DNA of 64,000 bases. It comes from Prochloron sp965198675. GTDB taxonomy: Bacteria; Cyanobacteriota; Cyanobacteriia; Cyanobacteriales; Prochloraceae. The notes beneath the pieces are model-generated. The model searched no databases and was not told the DNA's origin. It saw only the letters and a program-made list of their open reading frames with translations. How positions within the stretch are numbered: position 1 is the stretch's first letter; each line of letters opens with the position of its first letter. The stretch is taken from the NCBI GenBank assembly GCA_965198675.1, contig OZ240666.1, positions 558,001 through 622,000 of the forward strand, given 5' to 3'. Position numbers and translations under genes: made by a program. Shown piece after piece: positions 61,611 to 64,000 of the stretch.

Positions 61611-63692
61611 TTGTCTCGTTTCTTAACAGAAAAAACAAGTGATTTTGACCAGCAATTGGAGCGAGTAGCAAAAATTCGCGCCGAAGCAGCTCTCTGTCTA
61701 GGAAGGATGACAGAAATTTTAGAGCAAGGAGAATCTACAGGAGCCAATACTTCTGGTAAACTGGGTTTAGAAAGGGATATAGGGGATCTGAAACTGGGGA
61801 GAAAAAATTTGCGCAAGGGGGTCTTTAGGCTGTTAGTATTAGGGGATATGAAACGGGGTAAAAGTACTTTCCTCAATGTTTTGCTGGGAGACAATCTTTT
61901 GCCCACTGACGTCAACCCCTGTACTGCTGTACTGACTATTCTCCGCTACGGAACAAAAAAGCAAGTTACAGTTTATTTTAAGTCAGGAAAACGTCCTGAA
62001 AAGCTGGATTTTATCACTTTTAAACAGCAATATACCATTAAGGCAGAAGAAGCCAAAAGACTGGAAGACCAAGATAAGTCAGCATTTCCCGATGTAGACT
62101 ATGGGGTGGTGGAGTATCCTTTGCCCTTATTAGCCAAAGGGATTGAAATTATCGATACTCCCGGTCTCAATGATACCACAAGCAGGAATAAACTATCTCT
62201 CGGTTATATCAATAATTGCCACTGCATCATTTTTATCTTAAGAGCATCTCAGCCTTGTACCTTAACAGAACGGCGCTATCTAGAAAACTATCTTAAAGGT
62301 CGCAATTTACCCATTTTCTTCCTGATTAACGGTTGGGATGAGGTGGGAGATAGCGTCTTGGATCCGGATGACTCTGAAGAAGTAGCCAGAGCCGAAGCAC
62401 AACTGCGGGAAGTTTTTGCCTCCCATTTAGCCCCATACTGTATAATAGATGGAGAGGACTTGTACGAGGAAAGAACTTTCGAGTTGTCCGCCATTAGAGC
62501 ACTGCGACGACAAATGAAAAACCCGGAAGATAGACTGGAGGGAACGGGTTTTCCCGAGTTTTTCGCTGCTTTGAATCAGTTTTTAAACACTGATAGGTTT
62601 GTAGCCGAACTGGAACAAGCAAGGACCATCGCCGGTCTTGCAACCACTCACCTCCAAGAAGCTGTGACCCGGAGGATACCCTTAATTCAAGAAAATGTAG
62701 CCCAAGTAAAAAGACGCTTAGAAACAGTGAAACCGGAGTTCGAAAAACTGACACAGATTAGAGATAGTCTGCAACAGGAAATTAGAATTATTCGGGACTT
62801 GCAAGCAAGGGCGATCGCTGATTCTTTTCGGAGCTACATAGTGGGTTTAGGGGGAACTTTCGAGGCAGATTTCTTAAAATATCAGCCAGAACTGAATTTT
62901 TTCGATTTCCTCAACCAAGGGAAGCGGGAGGCTTTTGAGGCAGCATTTACGGCAGAATTCCGACAGTATATTGATGAGAAATTATCTGCTTGGAGCATTA
63001 CCGCCGAGAAAAAAATGGACGAGGCATTTGCCCAGTTGGCTGAACTTGCGGCTCACTACGGAGCTGACTACAGTGTAGTGACGGATAAGATTACGGAGAA
63101 ACTGATTGGTGCTAAAGTTGGCTCAGAAAGCAGTAAAGGACAACAGAAACGCTCCCCAGGTTGGGCAAAATGGGCTATGGGATTAGTTTCTTTAGCTTCG
63201 GGCAATATGGCAGGGGTAGCTATGGCAGGGGTAGGTTTCGACTGGCAAGATATTCTCCTGAATACCATTGCAACTATCGGCATTGGCAGCATTCTCCTTG
63301 CTGTTTCTGGGGGTATCCTGGCACCTGTAGTCTTGGGAATTGTGGGTTTAGGTTTGGGTGCTCTACAGGTGGAGAAAAGGCGACAAAAATTGCTACAATC
63401 CACGAAGACGGAATTACTGAAACAATTGCCTCAGGTAGGTCAAGAACAATGGCAACCAATTTATGACGCAGTCAAGGAATGTTTCACTCTTTACGAACGG
63501 GAAGTAATGGAACGGATCGACGACGATATTAAGTCGCAAAAGGCAGAATTGCACAATTTGCTGTCCCAAAAAGAATCCGGACAAGTTAAAGTGGAAGAAG
63601 AATTGGCACGGTTGCGAGATATGGAAAGTAAAATATTAAAAGAGCGCGATCGCTTGGAATCTATTTTTGAGTATTTGCTGATTAGTAGTTAG
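61611..63692 (+). CDS. Bacterial dynamin-like GTPase
   Basis: 693 residues from TTG at 61611, chosen because GGAGG lies 9 bases upstream and because upstream codons overlap the promoter. GTPase motifs: G1 GDMKRGKST (78-86), G2 threonine in NPCTAVLT, G3 IDTPGLND (about 181), G4 NGWDE (about 241). Long helices form the neck and trunk, and a hydrophobic paddle (NTIATIGIGSILLAVSGGIL, APVVLGIVGLGLGAL) inserts into membranes. It resembles Nostoc BDLP, which tubulates membranes and may act in membrane remodelling, stress or phage defence. The coiled-coil tail (ELHNLLSQKESGQVKVEEEL) is intact. Confidence 0.92.
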   Translation: MSRFLTEKTSDFDQQLERVAKIRAEAALCLGRMTEILEQGESTGANTSGKLGLERDIGDLKLGRKNLRKGVFRLLVLGDMKRGKSTFLNVLLGDNLLPTDVNPCTAVLTILRYGTKKQVTVYFKSGKRPEKLDFITFKQQYTIKAEEAKRLEDQDKSAFPDVDYGVVEYPLPLLAKGIEIIDTPGLNDTTSRNKLSLGYINNCHCIIFILRASQPCTLTERRYLENYLKGRNLPIFFLINGWDEVGDSVLDPDDSEEVARAEAQLREVFASHLAPYCIIDGEDLYEERTFELSAIRALRRQMKNPEDRLEGTGFPEFFAALNQFLNTDRFVAELEQARTIAGLATTHLQEAVTRRIPLIQENVAQVKRRLETVKPEFEKLTQIRDSLQQEIRIIRDLQARAIADSFRSYIVGLGGTFEADFLKYQPELNFFDFLNQGKREAFEAAFTAEFRQYIDEKLSAWSITAEKKMDEAFAQLAELAAHYGADYSVVTDKITEKLIGAKVGSESSKGQQKRSPGWAKWAMGLVSLASGNMAGVAMAGVGFDWQDILLNTIATIGIGSILLAVSGGILAPVVLGIVGLGLGALQVEKRRQKLLQSTKTELLKQLPQVGQEQWQPIYDAVKECFTLYEREVMERIDDDIKSQKAELHNLLSQKESGQVKVEEELARLRDMESKILKERDRLESIFEYLLISS

Positions 63693-64000
63693 TTTATTTT
63701 GTTTCACACAGAGGCGCAGAGGCGCAGAGGCGCAGAGAGAGGGGAGGATGTCAACTTCAATTCTTTGCGTCTTGGCGTCTTGGCGCGAAATTACTCTCTG
63801 TGTTCTCGGTTGGATGAAGTGAACAGCAAAATCGATATTATCCTCCAGCATATAACGGGAATATCGGAGCAGGAATAAGGGATGATTTTATTTCACACAG
63901 AGGCGCAGAGTCACAGAGAGGAGTATTTCAACTTCAATTCTTTCTTTGCGTCTTGGCGTCTTTGCGCGAAATTCTTCTCTGTGGTCAAATTAAAACCTAG
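63693..64000. repeat. Two copies of a palindromic cacagaggcgcag repeat
   Basis: ttcacacagaggcgcagagg... and ttcacacagaggcgcagag... begin at about 63701 and 63892. Both continue through cttcaattcttt, gcgtcttggcgtct and end in ctctgtg, the complement of the start. Each is a ~100-bp foldback. A shorter piece (tctctgcgcctctgtgtctc) sits inside the second tnpB near 43.93 kb. No gene is seen. Confidence 0.85.

Overview
The window comes from a cyanobacterium, most likely a large-genome filamentous one. Evidence: many GCGATCGC (HIP1) octamers, a Psb28 photosystem II gene, a cyanobacterial-type thrS without TGS domain, an RRM RNA-binding protein, DUF2605/DUF2973 partners, XisI, a COP23-type protein and a bacterial dynamin. 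Dispersed ctggtaa heptamer repeats and foldback elements are also typical. No tRNA, rRNA, CRISPR array or prophage was recognised.

Layout. 0-2 kb: the 3' end of cbiD, a four-run G-quadruplex tract, four exact 177-bp tandem repeats, a foldback element and a broken copy of the cbiD tail. 2-21.4 kb: one giant reading frame of about 6,440 codons for a cysteine-free secreted toxin-like protein. It has two TcdA/TcdB-type glycosyltransferase modules, long helical and coiled-coil regions, a hydrophobic pore-like segment, RTX calcium repeats and 13 FG-GAP/VCBS repeats. The frame is cut by three in-frame stops (TGA, TAG, TAA) and has no frameshift. 21.8-27 kb: housekeeping genes (guaA, a conserved protein, an RRM protein, thrS).

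27-45 kb is a decayed defence and mobile-element island: an HNH nuclease, a truncated nuclease-like gene, an Uma2 pseudogene, a P-loop ATPase with a TPR partner, a methyltransferase paired with a NotI-like restriction enzyme, a lone XisI, remnants of Rpn/DUF4351 and NACHT-HEAT genes, and IS200/IS605-type and ISAs1-type remnants. Within it lie an SDR-CIA30 gene, a lipoprotein, a cupin and a sufE broken by a 125-bp MITE.

45-54 kb: a DALR-domain gene carrying an in-frame repeat insertion, two tandem copies of a probable small RNA (each with promoter and terminator), a HAD phosphatase and its broken duplicate fused to a WD40 fragment, COP23 and peptidoglycan-binding genes with in-frame stops, a secreted trypsin-WD40 protein, a pentapeptide protein, and a membrane-protein gene split by an intact 902-bp IS5-type element. 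54.7-64 kb: Hpt protein, psb28, moaB and moeA, a large SdrD-B-repeat protein, a coiled-coil membrane protein and a dynamin-like GTPase whose promoter is duplicated upstream.

Two themes recur. First, small repeats and MITEs have repeatedly landed in genes. Second, at least seven in-frame stops, using all three stop codons, interrupt frames that otherwise stay intact. This fits recent point-mutation decay (or sequence error) better than recoding.
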